This document shows positions 33,202-42,339 of a DNA stretch of 64,000 nt, one piece after another. The position numbers and the translations under genes are program-made. The notes beneath the pieces were generated by a model, which was not told where the DNA came from, did not search any database, and worked only from the letters and a program-made list of their open reading frames with translations. Within the stretch, counting starts at the first letter, position 1; every line of letters begins with the position of its first letter. Source of the stretch: Hyphomicrobium sp. (lineage in GTDB: Bacteria > Pseudomonadota > Alphaproteobacteria > Rhizobiales > Hyphomicrobiaceae); the NCBI RefSeq assembly GCF_003987855.1, contig NZ_RXIZ01000008.1, positions 258,853 through 322,852 of the forward strand. Direction: 5' to 3'.

Positions 33202-33765
33202 ATGGCCAAGCTCGTATTCGGAATGAACATGTCGTTGGACGGCTACGTCGACCACGACCACGATGCGTTCGCGCCTGATCCCGTGATGTTCAAATACTTT
33301 ATTGAACAGACGCGCAAAGCCGCCGGCAGCATCTATGGGCGAGGCCTCTACGAGGTGATGCGCTATTGGGACGGGGACAATTGGGACCAGGACGATCCGG
33401 CGATGGGCGACGATCTGCGCGCGTTTGCGCAAGCGTGGCGGGCCATGCCGAAATGGGTGGTGTCACGTTCGCTGAAATCAGTGGGGCCGAATGCGACGTT
33501 GATCGGCGATGATGTAGAGTCGGCGGTACGAAAGCTGAAGGCCGATCTCGTCGGCGAGATCGAGGTCGGCGGACCAAAGCTAGCGGCAAGCCTTACCAAG
33601 CTTGGGCTGATCGATCAGTACCAACTCTTCCTTCATCCCGTCGTGCTTGGTCTCGGCAGGCCATTCTTCGTCGGTCCCCAGCCGCGGCTCCGACTCGTGG
33701 CCAGCGATCGCATTGGCGAGGACGTAATCAGGTTAAAATACGTCCCTGCCAAATCAGAAGGCTAA
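33202..33765 (+). CDS. RibD C-terminal/dihydrofolate-reductase-fold protein
   Basis: 187 aa. MAKLVFGMNMSLDGYVDHDH is the typical N-terminus of the 'dihydrofolate reductase family' proteins related to the RibD reductase domain; GSIYGRGLYEVMRYW, then EIEVGGPKLAASLTKLGLID and HPVVLGLGRPFF complete the fold, including the GG nicotinamide-nucleotide loop. These are putative NADPH-dependent reductases of unknown substrate, not the folate enzyme itself. Stand-alone gene; a TATAAT-like box lies only 10 bp upstream. Confidence 0.9.
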   Translation: MAKLVFGMNMSLDGYVDHDHDAFAPDPVMFKYFIEQTRKAAGSIYGRGLYEVMRYWDGDNWDQDDPAMGDDLRAFAQAWRAMPKWVVSRSLKSVGPNATLIGDDVESAVRKLKADLVGEIEVGGPKLAASLTKLGLIDQYQLFLHPVVLGLGRPFFVGPQPRLRLVASDRIGEDVIRLKYVPAKSEG

Positions 33766-34142
33766 TCGCTTGGCATTTCAAGTTGCAGACCCCTATCGAA
33801 GCCATTGGACAGAAAGCAGCCGCCGAACTTCCTGGCCAGCGGCACGCGCCTATCGATGTCCGAGTTGGGCCAAAATCGTCGCCTGGTGACTAAGCCAAGG
33901 AAGAATTGGGCCGATAGCGACCGCTAAAGCGGCCCGCACGGCCATGGTGAGCGCATGGCCGCCTATCCCTCGGCCAAAGGATTAGCAGGCGTGCGGCTCG
34001 GTTGACACTTCAATGACGCCGCATCGTTCTCCTAAAACATTCGATCATCCACTAGCTCGTAACGAACCCATTCATCGCTGCGTATCGGAGGGTAGTTCGG
34101 TGCACGGATTGTTCGTTGCCGAATGAATTTAGGGAGGAAGTC
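33766..34142. other. Gene-free stretch with a small hairpin
   Basis: 377 bp. GGCCATG at 33940-33946 and CATGGCC at 33954-33960 form a short hairpin without a U-run. The 3' end carries AGGGAGGAAG, the ribosome site of the next gene. Nothing else is supportable. Confidence 0.5.
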
Positions 34143-34403
34143 ATGCTTGGTAAAAAGGTCGTCGCGGCTATCGCATTCACCATCATCTCTGCGGCTCCGG
34201 CCTTCGCTGGCTGCGAGGAAGAGTTTGACGCTTTGTCAAAAGCGATAAGCGGACCAGTTACGATGACAGCTGGCCATCGCGCAGCCATGATGCGTCGCGC
34301 GGTAGCGGGTTACGACCAGTGTATGGCGGGTGACGCCAAATCATTCGACGGCATCCGAGATCAAATCATGGAGCAGATCCGTCAAAGCTTGGGTGAGCAT
34401 TAA
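34143..34403 (+). CDS. Small exported protein of unknown function
   Basis: 86 aa; start 34143 has a very good GGGAGGAAG ribosome site. Signal peptide to about residue 22 (SAAPAFAGC), mature part helical (EEEFDALSKAIS, MTAGHRAAMMRRAVAGYDQC) with two Cys that could pair. I do not recognise the family. Single gene. Confidence 0.75.
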   Translation: MLGKKVVAAIAFTIISAAPAFAGCEEEFDALSKAISGPVTMTAGHRAAMMRRAVAGYDQCMAGDAKSFDGIRDQIMEQIRQSLGEH

Positions 34404-34598
34404 TCGACTACCCCATTTCGGCTCGTGAAGTCGGCGCGCTTGCAGTTTAAAGCATCGACGATCCTCACAATGTGGCTGGTGCGTCAGCTTTGCGAGCCCC
34501 TGGCAACAATCAAAGTAATCTCGTCTGCCTGCCGCCACTCTTCGACTTCGACGCTTCCCGAGCTGTACCGCAGTGTAATCGCGCGGACTTAGTCGATA

Positions 34599-34970
34599 CT
34601 ATTTCGTCAAGTTCTCACAAACGTTGCGTACAGAACTTGGCAACGCGCCTTGGATTTCGGGAAGATCGTACAGGAAAACATCGTTGGCTCTCTTTGGATT
34701 GCCACGACAGCTACTAACGAAGTTTTTCGCAAACCCTGCTAGCTTGATGTAGTAGCTGTCCACTCTGTCTTGCGCGTCCAAATAATGCGACGTGCAAATA
34801 TCGTTTTTTGCAAGCCCCTGAAAGGTCACCTCTAGCGCCGAGCGCAAACTCTCTTGGTTTTCGATCTCAAACTTGTGCATAGCAGAAAACGCTTCCTCGC
34901 ACGATTGACCTGCTTCTGCGCGCGAACTTTCAAACGCAATCGCCATCCATGCGATGATGAAAATCATCAT
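34599..34970 (-). CDS. Small exported helical protein of unknown function
   Basis: 123 aa with a short signal peptide (MMIFIIAWMAIAFESSRAEA). The mature part is mostly helical, four Cys (QSCEEAF, NDICTSH, VSSCRGN, RNVCEN) could form two disulfides. The region is more AT-rich than the core of the window. No family recognised. Confidence 0.65.
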   Translation of the reverse strand: MMIFIIAWMAIAFESSRAEAGQSCEEAFSAMHKFEIENQESLRSALEVTFQGLAKNDICTSHYLDAQDRVDSYYIKLAGFAKNFVSSCRGNPKRANDVFLYDLPEIQGALPSSVRNVCENLTK

Positions 34971-35054
34971 GCTGCCACCTGCAAAAAAGAGGGATTCTCC
35001 CGCGAAATTTAGTAAGCGGGGATGTTCCCCTTGTCCAAAACAACTTGTTCGAAA

Positions 35055-35282
35055 TTATTTGCACAGCGCGCGTACATTAAGATCGTCAACTTCCATCGAG
35101 AAGGTATTATCCGTAAACTGATCGGAGTTTAGCGCGCATTGTGCTGTACACAGCACAGGCTGAAATTCCGGCCATGTGACGTCGTTCTTTGAAGCGGGTG
35201 GCTGAGACATTCGAATGGCAGCAGCCAATGCATCAGCGTTATCGGTTTTTGCGCCGCTTGGATCACTTTCGTCGACATACAT
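35055..35282 (-). CDS. Doubtful small ORF
   Basis: 75 codons (MYVDESDPSGAKTDNADAL to NVRALCK). Composition is protein-like and the frame stays open about 70 nt further upstream, but there is no ribosome site, signal peptide or family resemblance. It may be the 3' part of a decayed gene in this AT-richer accessory segment. Confidence 0.25.
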   Translation of the reverse strand: MYVDESDPSGAKTDNADALAAAIRMSQPPASKNDVTWPEFQPVLCTAQCALNSDQFTDNTFSMEVDDLNVRALCK

Positions 35283-35372
35283 TGAGATTGGACAAGCGGG
35301 TCACGTCGTGTTCGGAAATTTTCCGCTTCAGAAGATGAGCTGCCAACAGTGGTCATCCTTCTCAGATAGGAT

Positions 35373-35774
35373 CTATAGCCTGTTCAATCTATCTCTGGGC
35401 AAACGCGAATGACGCTCATCACTCCGCGCCCCTGAATTGGCCACGATCTTCACCCCCAATTCGACATCAATTTCGGGATCGACAATCCAAAGCAAACGAA
35501 CCAGGCGCTCGAGCGAGAACCGATCAATTTTTCCGTGGCGAATCCGCGACATTTCCGTTTGGCAAATTCCCGTCGCAGCTTCAAGCGCAACGGCCGTCCC
35601 CCACTTGGATTTGAGCGATTTGACAATTTGTGCGGCCACGAGTTTCCTCGCGTCATCGAGCCGCGAATTCCATCTTTCGTAGAGGTCTCCCTCGCACAGC
35701 GACAGATTCTCGCTGTCGAATGCCGCGCGCTGAGTGTTGGCGCTAAGTCGAACGGCCATTTGCCCTTTGCTCAT
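35373..35774 (-). CDS. HTH (XRE/HigA-like) DNA-binding protein
   Basis: 133 aa from ATG 35774 (a GTG one codon upstream is possible). Residues about 45-105 have a Cro/XRE-type HTH: GTAVALEAATGICQTEMSRI followed by RHGKIDRFSLERLVRLLWIV. The RxGKxDxFSLxxLxxLL part is the mark of the HigA-like HTH family where the HTH is followed by a conserved helix. No toxin-like gene is adjacent, so it is probably a lone regulator. Confidence 0.75.
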   Translation of the reverse strand: MSKGQMAVRLSANTQRAAFDSENLSLCEGDLYERWNSRLDDARKLVAAQIVKSLKSKWGTAVALEAATGICQTEMSRIRHGKIDRFSLERLVRLLWIVDPEIDVELGVKIVANSGARSDERHSRLPRDRLNRL

Positions 35775-35851
35775 CACACCACTCTTCCATTTGGTTGGCT
35801 TTTCGGACGGCAGAATTGACGAGGTGCAGTCAGCACCCCGGCTCTATTCGC

Positions 35852-36187
35852 TCAGCCCTTTCCGTATCGGGAGCTGGAAGCGCAGTCCCTTGAACCGGCC
35901 ACACAGTCTCTGCTGTTATCGCTTTCGGTTCCCGGACGGTGCGGGGTGTCTGTGTTCGGCGGCCAATTCTGCGGTAGCCGATCCGATTTGTGGCAGTAGG
36001 TTCGCTTCGAAAGGTTGTGACAGTGGCGATAGGAATGGGCGTCGGCGACGACAAGCATCCCGTATGCGCTCCTGCTTTCGACCGTCATCGCGCTCTTGGC
36101 AGCGGATGGCAAAGCACTGGACGCGAAGATAGCGGTCGCGACTGCAGTTCTGATAAAGGCGGCTGAGAGATTTTTCGTCGGAGACAT
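35852..36187 (-). CDS. Small exported Cys/His-containing protein
   Basis: 111 aa. Signal peptide (AVATAIFASSALPSAAKSA), then HSYRHCHNLSKRTYCHKSDR and LPQNWPPNTDTPHRPG. The basic CH..K..YCHK..RLP.NWPP segment looks conserved and recalls small exported proteins found throughout Hyphomicrobiales. AAGGA lies about 11 nt upstream. Function unknown. Confidence 0.6.
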   Translation of the reverse strand: MSPTKNLSAAFIRTAVATAIFASSALPSAAKSAMTVESRSAYGMLVVADAHSYRHCHNLSKRTYCHKSDRLPQNWPPNTDTPHRPGTESDNSRDCVAGSRDCASSSRYGKG

Positions 36188-36354
36188 ACTGGGAAGTCCT
36201 TGTCTTTTGTTCAGTCATTCGACGACAGGTGCGCGAGACGCGCTCAATTCAGTCGCCGAGGGGCAAGGGGTTGAACGGCGAGACTCGGAGCGGGTCACGA
36301 AAAGCGAGACTCGCTTCCACAATGAACGATTCCGGCGCCGCTCCTGGCTGACGC

Positions 36355-36825
36355 CTAGTTCAGCAACACAACAGTCCTGAGAGCAGCGAGCCGCGGGTCG
36401 GGCTGGGGCCGATGCAACAGCGCGAGCCGCAGCATCAGATGGGATCGCGGCTGGAAGCGGGCTCTTAAATCGCCACGAAAACAATTTGAGACAATAGCAT
36501 CGCTATTTGGCCGAGGGGCATCGCAGGATTTCCATTTTGCGACGACCGGAAGAAGCAATCTGTCCAGACAAAATGCGCCAAACGCGCGCGGATCATGCGA
36601 TCTCCCTTCCAGCGAGGCGCCATCATTTCTCGCCGAATTCGCATGGAAGGACACCTTGACGTGGACAAACTCGATCGCACGATGACCGTTTTTTCCCATG
36701 CAGTAGCCGAGCGGCGCCGCGAGAACCGCTGCCGGCAAAAGCAGGGTAAGCATGAACGCCGCGACGCAACGCGTCAGCCATCCAAAAGAGCCCGCCCGTG
36801 ATAATACAGACTTGCGATTTCTCAT
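36355..36825 (-). CDS. Exported protein at the end of the metal-efflux operon
   Basis: 156 aa with an N-terminal TM/signal (about 18-37). The mature start APLGYCMGKNGHRAIEFVHV follows the 'C.G.DGH.AIE' pattern seen in small periplasmic proteins next to CzcCBA-type operons. The rest (GAFCLDRLLLPVV, then LRARFQPRSHLMLRLALLHR) is not recognisable. It overlaps the czcA-like stop by 4 bp (ATGA), so it is cotranslated. Probably a periplasmic helper of the pump, function unproven. Confidence 0.65.
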   Translation of the reverse strand: MRNRKSVLSRAGSFGWLTRCVAAFMLTLLLPAAVLAAPLGYCMGKNGHRAIEFVHVKVSFHANSARNDGASLEGRSHDPRAFGAFCLDRLLLPVVAKWKSCDAPRPNSDAIVSNCFRGDLRARFQPRSHLMLRLALLHRPQPDPRLAALRTVVLLN

Positions 36826-39800
36826 CTCGAAGCTGCTCCCGAATGAAAGGCTGCATTCGCCAGCGCGTCGCCTTCATCCTGGACAGTGGATGTGCCGCGG
36901 ACCCGCGCGCAAAGCGCGGGTAGAACAAGCAACGTAAGGATGGTGGCGCTTAGCAGGCCACCAATGACCACCGTCGCGAGTGGCTTTTGGATTTCTGCGC
37001 CAGTTCCCGTGGAGAGTGCCATAGGCACGAAACCCAAGGACGCAACGAGCGCCGTCATGACGACGGGTCGGAGCCGAGTCACTGCTCCGGCAAAAATTGC
37101 CCGTCGACGCTCCATGCCCTGCTCAACGAGCTGATTGATACTCGTCATCATCACGAGACCATTGAGGACCGCGACGCCGGAAAGCGCAATAAAGCCCACA
37201 GCTGACGACACTGAGAACGGCATGCCGCGCAGCCATAAGGCGATAATGCCGCCTGTAAGGGCAAGCGGAACGGCGGAACAGACCAAGAGCGCGTCTCGCG
37301 GAGACCCGAGGGCCGAATACAAGAGCAGGAAGATTAGGAAGAAACACGCCGGGACGACCAACGTCATGCGCTGCTGGGCCGCGGCAAGATTCTCAAACTG
37401 GCCACCCCACGAAACGTAGTAGCCCGCCGGCAGCTTAATTTGGCTTGCCACCTTTTCTTGCGCCTCCGCGACGACGGAAGCGATGTCGCGGCCACGCACG
37501 TTAGCAGTGACAACGACGCGCCGCTTTCCATTATCTCGGCTGATTTGATTGGGCCCCTCCGTGAAAGAGAAACTGGCCACCTGTTCGAGAAGAACAGACG
37601 ATGACTTTCCTGCGCTGTCGGGCGGCAGTGAAACTGGCAGATGCTTGAGTTTTTCCAGATTTTCTCGCATGCCGTCCTGCAACCGGACGATAATGGGGTA
37701 ACGGCGGTCGCCTTCGAACACCACTCCGGCGTCACGCCCGCCGATTGCGGCGCCGATGACGTCCTGGACGGCCATGACGCTCAGGCCTAAGCGCGCGATT
37801 TCATCTTGGTTGATGGTGATGGCGAGAAACGGGAGGCCCGACGCCTGCTCAACGCTGATATCCGTGGCACCCTCGGTTCCGCGCAAAATTGCGGCCACCT
37901 GATTGGCAGTCCGAAGCATAGGCTCGAATTCTTCGCCGAAGACCTTTACAGCAAGGTCTCCTCGCGCGCCGGCCAGCAGCTCATTGAACCGCATCTGTAT
38001 GGGTTGCGAGAACACCAAGTTGTTGCCTGGCTGCTTTTCGATCGCGGCTTGGATTTTTGCCACGAGCGCATCTTTGGTAAGCGCCGGATCCGGCCAATCC
38101 TTCGTTGGCTTCAGGATGATGAAGGTATCTGATGCGTTCGGCGGCATAGGATCGGACGCAACTTCGGCCGTGCCGGTTTTTGAGAACACGAAAGCCACTT
38201 CAGGCAGCTGGCTGACAACTTTCTCCAGCTCGAGCTGCATACTTTGCGATTGCGAGAGCGACGTGCTCGGGATGCGAATAGCGTGCATCGCGAGGTTCTT
38301 TTCATCGAGCGTCGGAATGAATTCCTGCCCGAGTTTCGAAAACACAGAACCGGCAAGCACAAGCAATCCTACCGCGCCGGCGATGAACCAAACTGGTCGC
38401 GCCAAAGCTCGGTTTAGCACGGGCTCATAAACACGCTTGAGCGCACGAATGAAAATATTCTCCTTCTCCTCGACGCGCTTCGACAGTGCTATTGCGATGG
38501 CCGCAGGAACGAACGTCATAGAAAGTATAAAAGCGGCGACCAGCGCGATGATGACCGTCAGAGCCATCGGCTCGAACATCTTGCCCTCGACGCCGGCAAA
38601 GGTAAGCAATGGCACATAGACAAGGATGATGATCGCCTGTCCGTAAACCGACGGCTTGATCATCTCCTCCGCAGAGCGGATGACCGTTGCCAGACGCTCT
38701 TCGAGCGCGAGTTTGCGGCCCAATTCGTGCTGATGCTCGGCAATTCGCCGTAAGGTATTTTCTGCGATGATGACGGCACCATCGACAATGAGCCCGAAAT
38801 CGAGCGCGCCGAGGCTCATCAAGTTGGCGCTGATCCTCATCTGAACCATTCCCGTCATAGTGAGGAGCATCGCGAGAGGAATAACAAGGGCGGTGATTAA
38901 GGCGGCGCGGAAGTTTCCGAGCATGAGAAAGAGAACGACGATAACGAGAAGGGCCCCCTCGGCCAAATTCTTGCTCACGGTAGCTATCGTCGCGTCGACC
39001 AATTGCGTGCGATCGAGCACGGTTTGCGCCTGCACTCCTGGTGGGAGGCTGCGACGAACATCCTGCATTTTGGCGTCCACGGCTGCCGCGACGGTGCGGC
39101 TATTGCCGCCGATCAGCATGAGGGCAGTACCCACCACGACTTCCTGACCATTTTCGCTGGCGCTTCCGGTCCTAATTTCGCGACCGATACCCACGGTCGC
39201 GACGTCCCTAATGCGAATCGCAACGCCGCCACGGGTCGTAATGACCACGTTGGCGATCTGCTCGGGCGTCGAAAGGCGCCCTGTGCTTAGGACCGCAAAT
39301 CCCTCACCGTTTCGTTCGACGTAGCCCGCACCGCGATTGACGTTGTTTTGCTCGAGAGCCTGAGCAACATCCGCGAATGATAATCTAAGAGCCGTAAGCC
39401 GCGCGGGATCGGGTTGCACGACGTATTGCTTCTCGAACCCTCCAATGACATCGATGCCAGCAATGCCTTGCACCGTGATTATTTGCGGCCGGATGATCCA
39501 ATCCTGCACGGTTCGGAGGTATGCGGCACGTTCAACGTCCGTCGTGAGCCGCTGGCCTTCGGGTGTGAGATAGCTGCCGTCGCGTTGCGGACCCGGTTTG
39601 CCGTCCCCAAGTGGCTCTGAACCTGCTGGCGCATACTGCACTGTCCACATGTAGATCTCGCCGAGACCTGTGGAGATGGGGCCGAGCTTGGGCGTGACGC
39701 CATCCGGTAAGTTTTTCTCAGCTTCTCTTAGTCGCTCACCCGTCTGTTGGCGTGCAAAGTAGATATCCGTCTTTTCTGAAAAGACCGCCGTAATTTGCGA

Positions 39801-40073
39801 AAACCCGTTACGCGATAAGGAGCGAGTGTATTCAAGGCCGGAAATTCCCGCGAGTGCAGTTTCTATGGGAAAGGTTATCTGCTTCTCGATATCGACCGGC
39901 GAGAGCGACGGCGCGATCGTGTTGATCTGCACCTGATTATTCGTAATGTCCGGAACCGCATCGATAGGAAGCTTATCGAGCGAATAGACGCCATAAGCGG
40001 CCGCCACGAGCGTCAGCATCACGACGAGCCACCGCTGATGAACCGAAAAGTGGAGAAGTCGGGCAATCATCAT
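36822..40073 (-). CDS. czcA: CzcA-type heavy-metal RND efflux pump
   Basis: 1083 aa, RND of the heavy-metal (HME) family. N-terminus MMIARLLHFSVHQRWLVVML, then LPIDAVPDITNNQVQI, TM4 LGALDFGLIVDGAVIIAENT and C-terminal PLATVVIGGLLSATILTLLV. TM4 with DFG..VDGAV..EN is that of divalent-cation pumps (Co/Zn/Cd/Ni branch) rather than Cu/Ag CusA. It exports metal from periplasm or cytoplasm with proton import. The adaptor gene lies 10 bp upstream; no outer-membrane CzcC gene is present in the window. Confidence 0.9.
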   Translation of the reverse strand: MMIARLLHFSVHQRWLVVMLTLVAAAYGVYSLDKLPIDAVPDITNNQVQINTIAPSLSPVDIEKQITFPIETALAGISGLEYTRSLSRNGFSQITAVFSEKTDIYFARQQTGERLREAEKNLPDGVTPKLGPISTGLGEIYMWTVQYAPAGSEPLGDGKPGPQRDGSYLTPEGQRLTTDVERAAYLRTVQDWIIRPQIITVQGIAGIDVIGGFEKQYVVQPDPARLTALRLSFADVAQALEQNNVNRGAGYVERNGEGFAVLSTGRLSTPEQIANVVITTRGGVAIRIRDVATVGIGREIRTGSASENGQEVVVGTALMLIGGNSRTVAAAVDAKMQDVRRSLPPGVQAQTVLDRTQLVDATIATVSKNLAEGALLVIVVLFLMLGNFRAALITALVIPLAMLLTMTGMVQMRISANLMSLGALDFGLIVDGAVIIAENTLRRIAEHQHELGRKLALEERLATVIRSAEEMIKPSVYGQAIIILVYVPLLTFAGVEGKMFEPMALTVIIALVAAFILSMTFVPAAIAIALSKRVEEKENIFIRALKRVYEPVLNRALARPVWFIAGAVGLLVLAGSVFSKLGQEFIPTLDEKNLAMHAIRIPSTSLSQSQSMQLELEKVVSQLPEVAFVFSKTGTAEVASDPMPPNASDTFIILKPTKDWPDPALTKDALVAKIQAAIEKQPGNNLVFSQPIQMRFNELLAGARGDLAVKVFGEEFEPMLRTANQVAAILRGTEGATDISVEQASGLPFLAITINQDEIARLGLSVMAVQDVIGAAIGGRDAGVVFEGDRRYPIIVRLQDGMRENLEKLKHLPVSLPPDSAGKSSSVLLEQVASFSFTEGPNQISRDNGKRRVVVTANVRGRDIASVVAEAQEKVASQIKLPAGYYVSWGGQFENLAAAQQRMTLVVPACFFLIFLLLYSALGSPRDALLVCSAVPLALTGGIIALWLRGMPFSVSSAVGFIALSGVAVLNGLVMMTSINQLVEQGMERRRAIFAGAVTRLRPVVMTALVASLGFVPMALSTGTGAEIQKPLATVVIGGLLSATILTLLVLPALCARVRGTSTVQDEGDALANAAFHSGAASR

Positions 40074-40083
40074 CCGGTCCTAA

Positions 40084-41367
40084 TCAATGATCGTGCTCTG
40101 CTTCGGATTTCCCAAGCTCGGCTTTGAGCAGGAACGTGTTCGCCACCGCGATCGGCTCTCCGGCTTTCAATCCGGTCAAGACCTCAACGGCCTTTCCATC
40201 GTCCTCGCCTACCGTTATCTGGCGCGACTCGAACCCTTCAGCTGTCCTGACGAAAACGCGGGTTTCACCCTCGATCGTCTGCAGCGCGGCCTTCGGGATG
40301 ACGAGATCGGCCTTCGACTCCGACACGGCGATGTCGGCATTGACGAATGAGCCTGGCCGCCAGGCCCCGTCGCGATTGTCTACCGACGCGATCACCCGGG
40401 CTGAGCGTGTGTCCTGGTTGAGTAGTGGGCTGATGAAGATGATCGCGCCATCCGACGTCGCGGTGCCTTCGATGGTGAGCCGTTGCCCCTCCTTGATCGA
40501 CGGCAGATCCTGCGGCGAAACCGTGAGTTCGACCCATACCTTAGAAAGGTCTGCGATGGCATATAGCTCATGGGCCTGACCCTCTCCGCCCATGGGCGTG
40601 CCGATATCGACGAACTGCTCCACAATCCGTCCGCTGATGGGTGCTTTGATTTCGTAGCGCTCTAAACCAGTCGTCTCTTCGACAGCATTGGCGAGCCTCG
40701 CGACCGCCTCCTCGCCGACGCCCAGTGCCGAAAGCTTTTGCTTTGCGACGTCGCGGCGGACCTGTGCCTCCCGAAACGTTGCATCCGCACGAAGAAGGCG
40801 CTGTTCGGACGAGACGCGCTTCTCCCAAAGCGTCTTTTCGCGCTCGAACAGTGTTTCTTGCAGTCTGAAGTTCACGATTGCGGCGAGGTACTCGCTTTTT
40901 GCGTCGGCCACTTCGCGGCTATCGAGGATCGCGATGACCTCCCCGGCTCGCACGGAATCACCAAGGCGCTTTCTCAGCTCGGCGACCGCGCCAACGACCT
41001 TGGAGGGTACGCGCCCCACGCGGTTGCGATCAGGAATAATGGTTCCGGGAGCGCGCAGACGCGTTCGCAAAAGGCCAGCCTGAGCCGGTTGGACCGAGAT
41101 CTTCGATTGATCGATCTGCTTGTCCGCGATCGCAACTTTAGTGTTTTTCTCTTCATGCCCGGCCTCGGCCTCCGCGCTCTTCGCAGATGCCGACGACTTT
41201 TCCTCATGCCCATGATCGGCATCTTCCGGCGCATCGATGGCTTCAGCTTGAGACTCGAGTCCCAAGACATCCTTCCATCCGGGAGCGAAACTTCCCGTGT
41301 GAAAAAAGTACGCGCCAACGAGCGTGCCGACTATCAGAGAGCCGGCGACGAGACCTAGTCGCTTCAT
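40084..41367 (-). CDS. czcB: CzcB-type periplasmic adaptor of metal efflux pump
   Basis: 427 aa from ATG 41367 (or 432 from an ATG at 41382). N-terminal anchor (GLVAGSLIVGTLVGAYFF), a His/acid-rich linker (APEDADHGHEEKSSAS, AEAGHEEKN) likely to bind metal, then the lipoyl/barrel-sandwich halves RVPSKVVGAVAELRKRLGDS and YEIKAPISGRIVEQFVDIGT around a coiled-coil hairpin, a beta barrel, and a C-terminus ending KSEAEHDH. The His-rich ends fit metal loading of the pump encoded 10 bp downstream. Confidence 0.92.
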   Translation of the reverse strand: MKRLGLVAGSLIVGTLVGAYFFHTGSFAPGWKDVLGLESQAEAIDAPEDADHGHEEKSSASAKSAEAEAGHEEKNTKVAIADKQIDQSKISVQPAQAGLLRTRLRAPGTIIPDRNRVGRVPSKVVGAVAELRKRLGDSVRAGEVIAILDSREVADAKSEYLAAIVNFRLQETLFEREKTLWEKRVSSEQRLLRADATFREAQVRRDVAKQKLSALGVGEEAVARLANAVEETTGLERYEIKAPISGRIVEQFVDIGTPMGGEGQAHELYAIADLSKVWVELTVSPQDLPSIKEGQRLTIEGTATSDGAIIFISPLLNQDTRSARVIASVDNRDGAWRPGSFVNADIAVSESKADLVIPKAALQTIEGETRVFVRTAEGFESRQITVGEDDGKAVEVLTGLKAGEPIAVANTFLLKAELGKSEAEHDH

Positions 41368-41480
41368 AAAAAGACAATCCATGCCGAACGCAGCGCCGGT
41401 TTAAGGCGCACGCTCACGCTTCAGCTTTGAGGAAGACGGCGGATACACCCGCGCGAGTGAGGATTGCGCGGGTTCAGCGC

Positions 41481-41846
41481 TTATGCGCTGGCGCTAAACC
41501 TGGGAGGTTTATGAAGTGGATCTGGGTCGCGGGCAGCCCGAAGTGCATCGAGGTAAGGGGGATACCGAACTCCTGTTCCCTCAAGATACGCAGTCACATA
41601 GGATGACCTGTGGGGGAAGGCTTCAATGCACGGGCTATAGCAGGAGTGATGCTCAATCCCGCCTAACGGAGAGCGGTCTGCATCGCTATCATCGGTACTA
41701 GCATCGGCAGAGTTTACTGCATTGATAGCGATATGGGATTTGGGATCCCCAAAATGCGCGTTTGCGTGGGACGCCGAAACAGGGGCGCCGGCAAACAAGA
41801 TCACCGCAACTAGAAGGGCCTTCAGGTACTGGCTCGCGCGGGACAT
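41481..41846 (-). CDS. Small exported protein heading the metal-efflux operon
   Basis: 121 aa from ATG 41846; signal peptide to about residue 26 (LFAGAPVSASHAN). The mature part carries two His (GIEHHSCYSPCIEAF) with a CxxxC and ends PLHKPPRFSASA; small secreted proteins with a PP-R end are common as the first gene of czc-like operons. It lies 114 bp before the adaptor gene on the same strand. Likely a periplasmic metal-binding or regulatory protein; function not known. Confidence 0.6.
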   Translation of the reverse strand: MSRASQYLKALLVAVILFAGAPVSASHANAHFGDPKSHIAINAVNSADASTDDSDADRSPLGGIEHHSCYSPCIEAFPHRSSYVTAYLEGTGVRYPPYLDALRAARDPDPLHKPPRFSASA

Positions 41847-42339
41847 AACATTCCAGTGCGGTTCGATCCGACCGCACGAAAAACGTTTAATGATTTGTCC
41901 CGAACCTTTCATGCGACGGAAGGTGGTTTCAGATCGTGGCCGAGTCAAGACGGACGCCAAACCTCGCCTGCGAAAACGGGCTCAATGATTGATTTGACGC
42001 AGCGAATGTCTTTCTAAGGCAACAAATAAATTCTCGAAATTGACGACTACAGCCAATACCAACCGTTGGCTGCTCATTTTCCAACTGCATCTTCACTTCG
42101 CGCGGTCGGCCGTCAGCATTATTGGCCGTAGCCCGTTCCTTAAATTTCCCATCGAAAACCATGGCGAGTGTTGACGAACTGTTAGGGCAGTTTCACGAGT
42201 TCCAGCGTGTGTACCAACGATCACATCGCGTCGTCGCCATTCTGCGCCTAAAGAACGGACAACCGGTTTCTCGAGACCGAAGGCGGAAGTTAGCTTATCC
42301 GAGAAACAGTCGCGTCAACGGCAAAAGAAAGTCCAACAA
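41847..42339. other. Divergent intergenic region between metal-efflux operon and hydrolase
   Basis: 493 bp. A plus-strand frame from 42122 runs into the hydrolase start but has no ribosome site or family resemblance, so I do not call it. Promoters for the divergent genes should be here; none is clear by eye. Confidence 0.4.
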
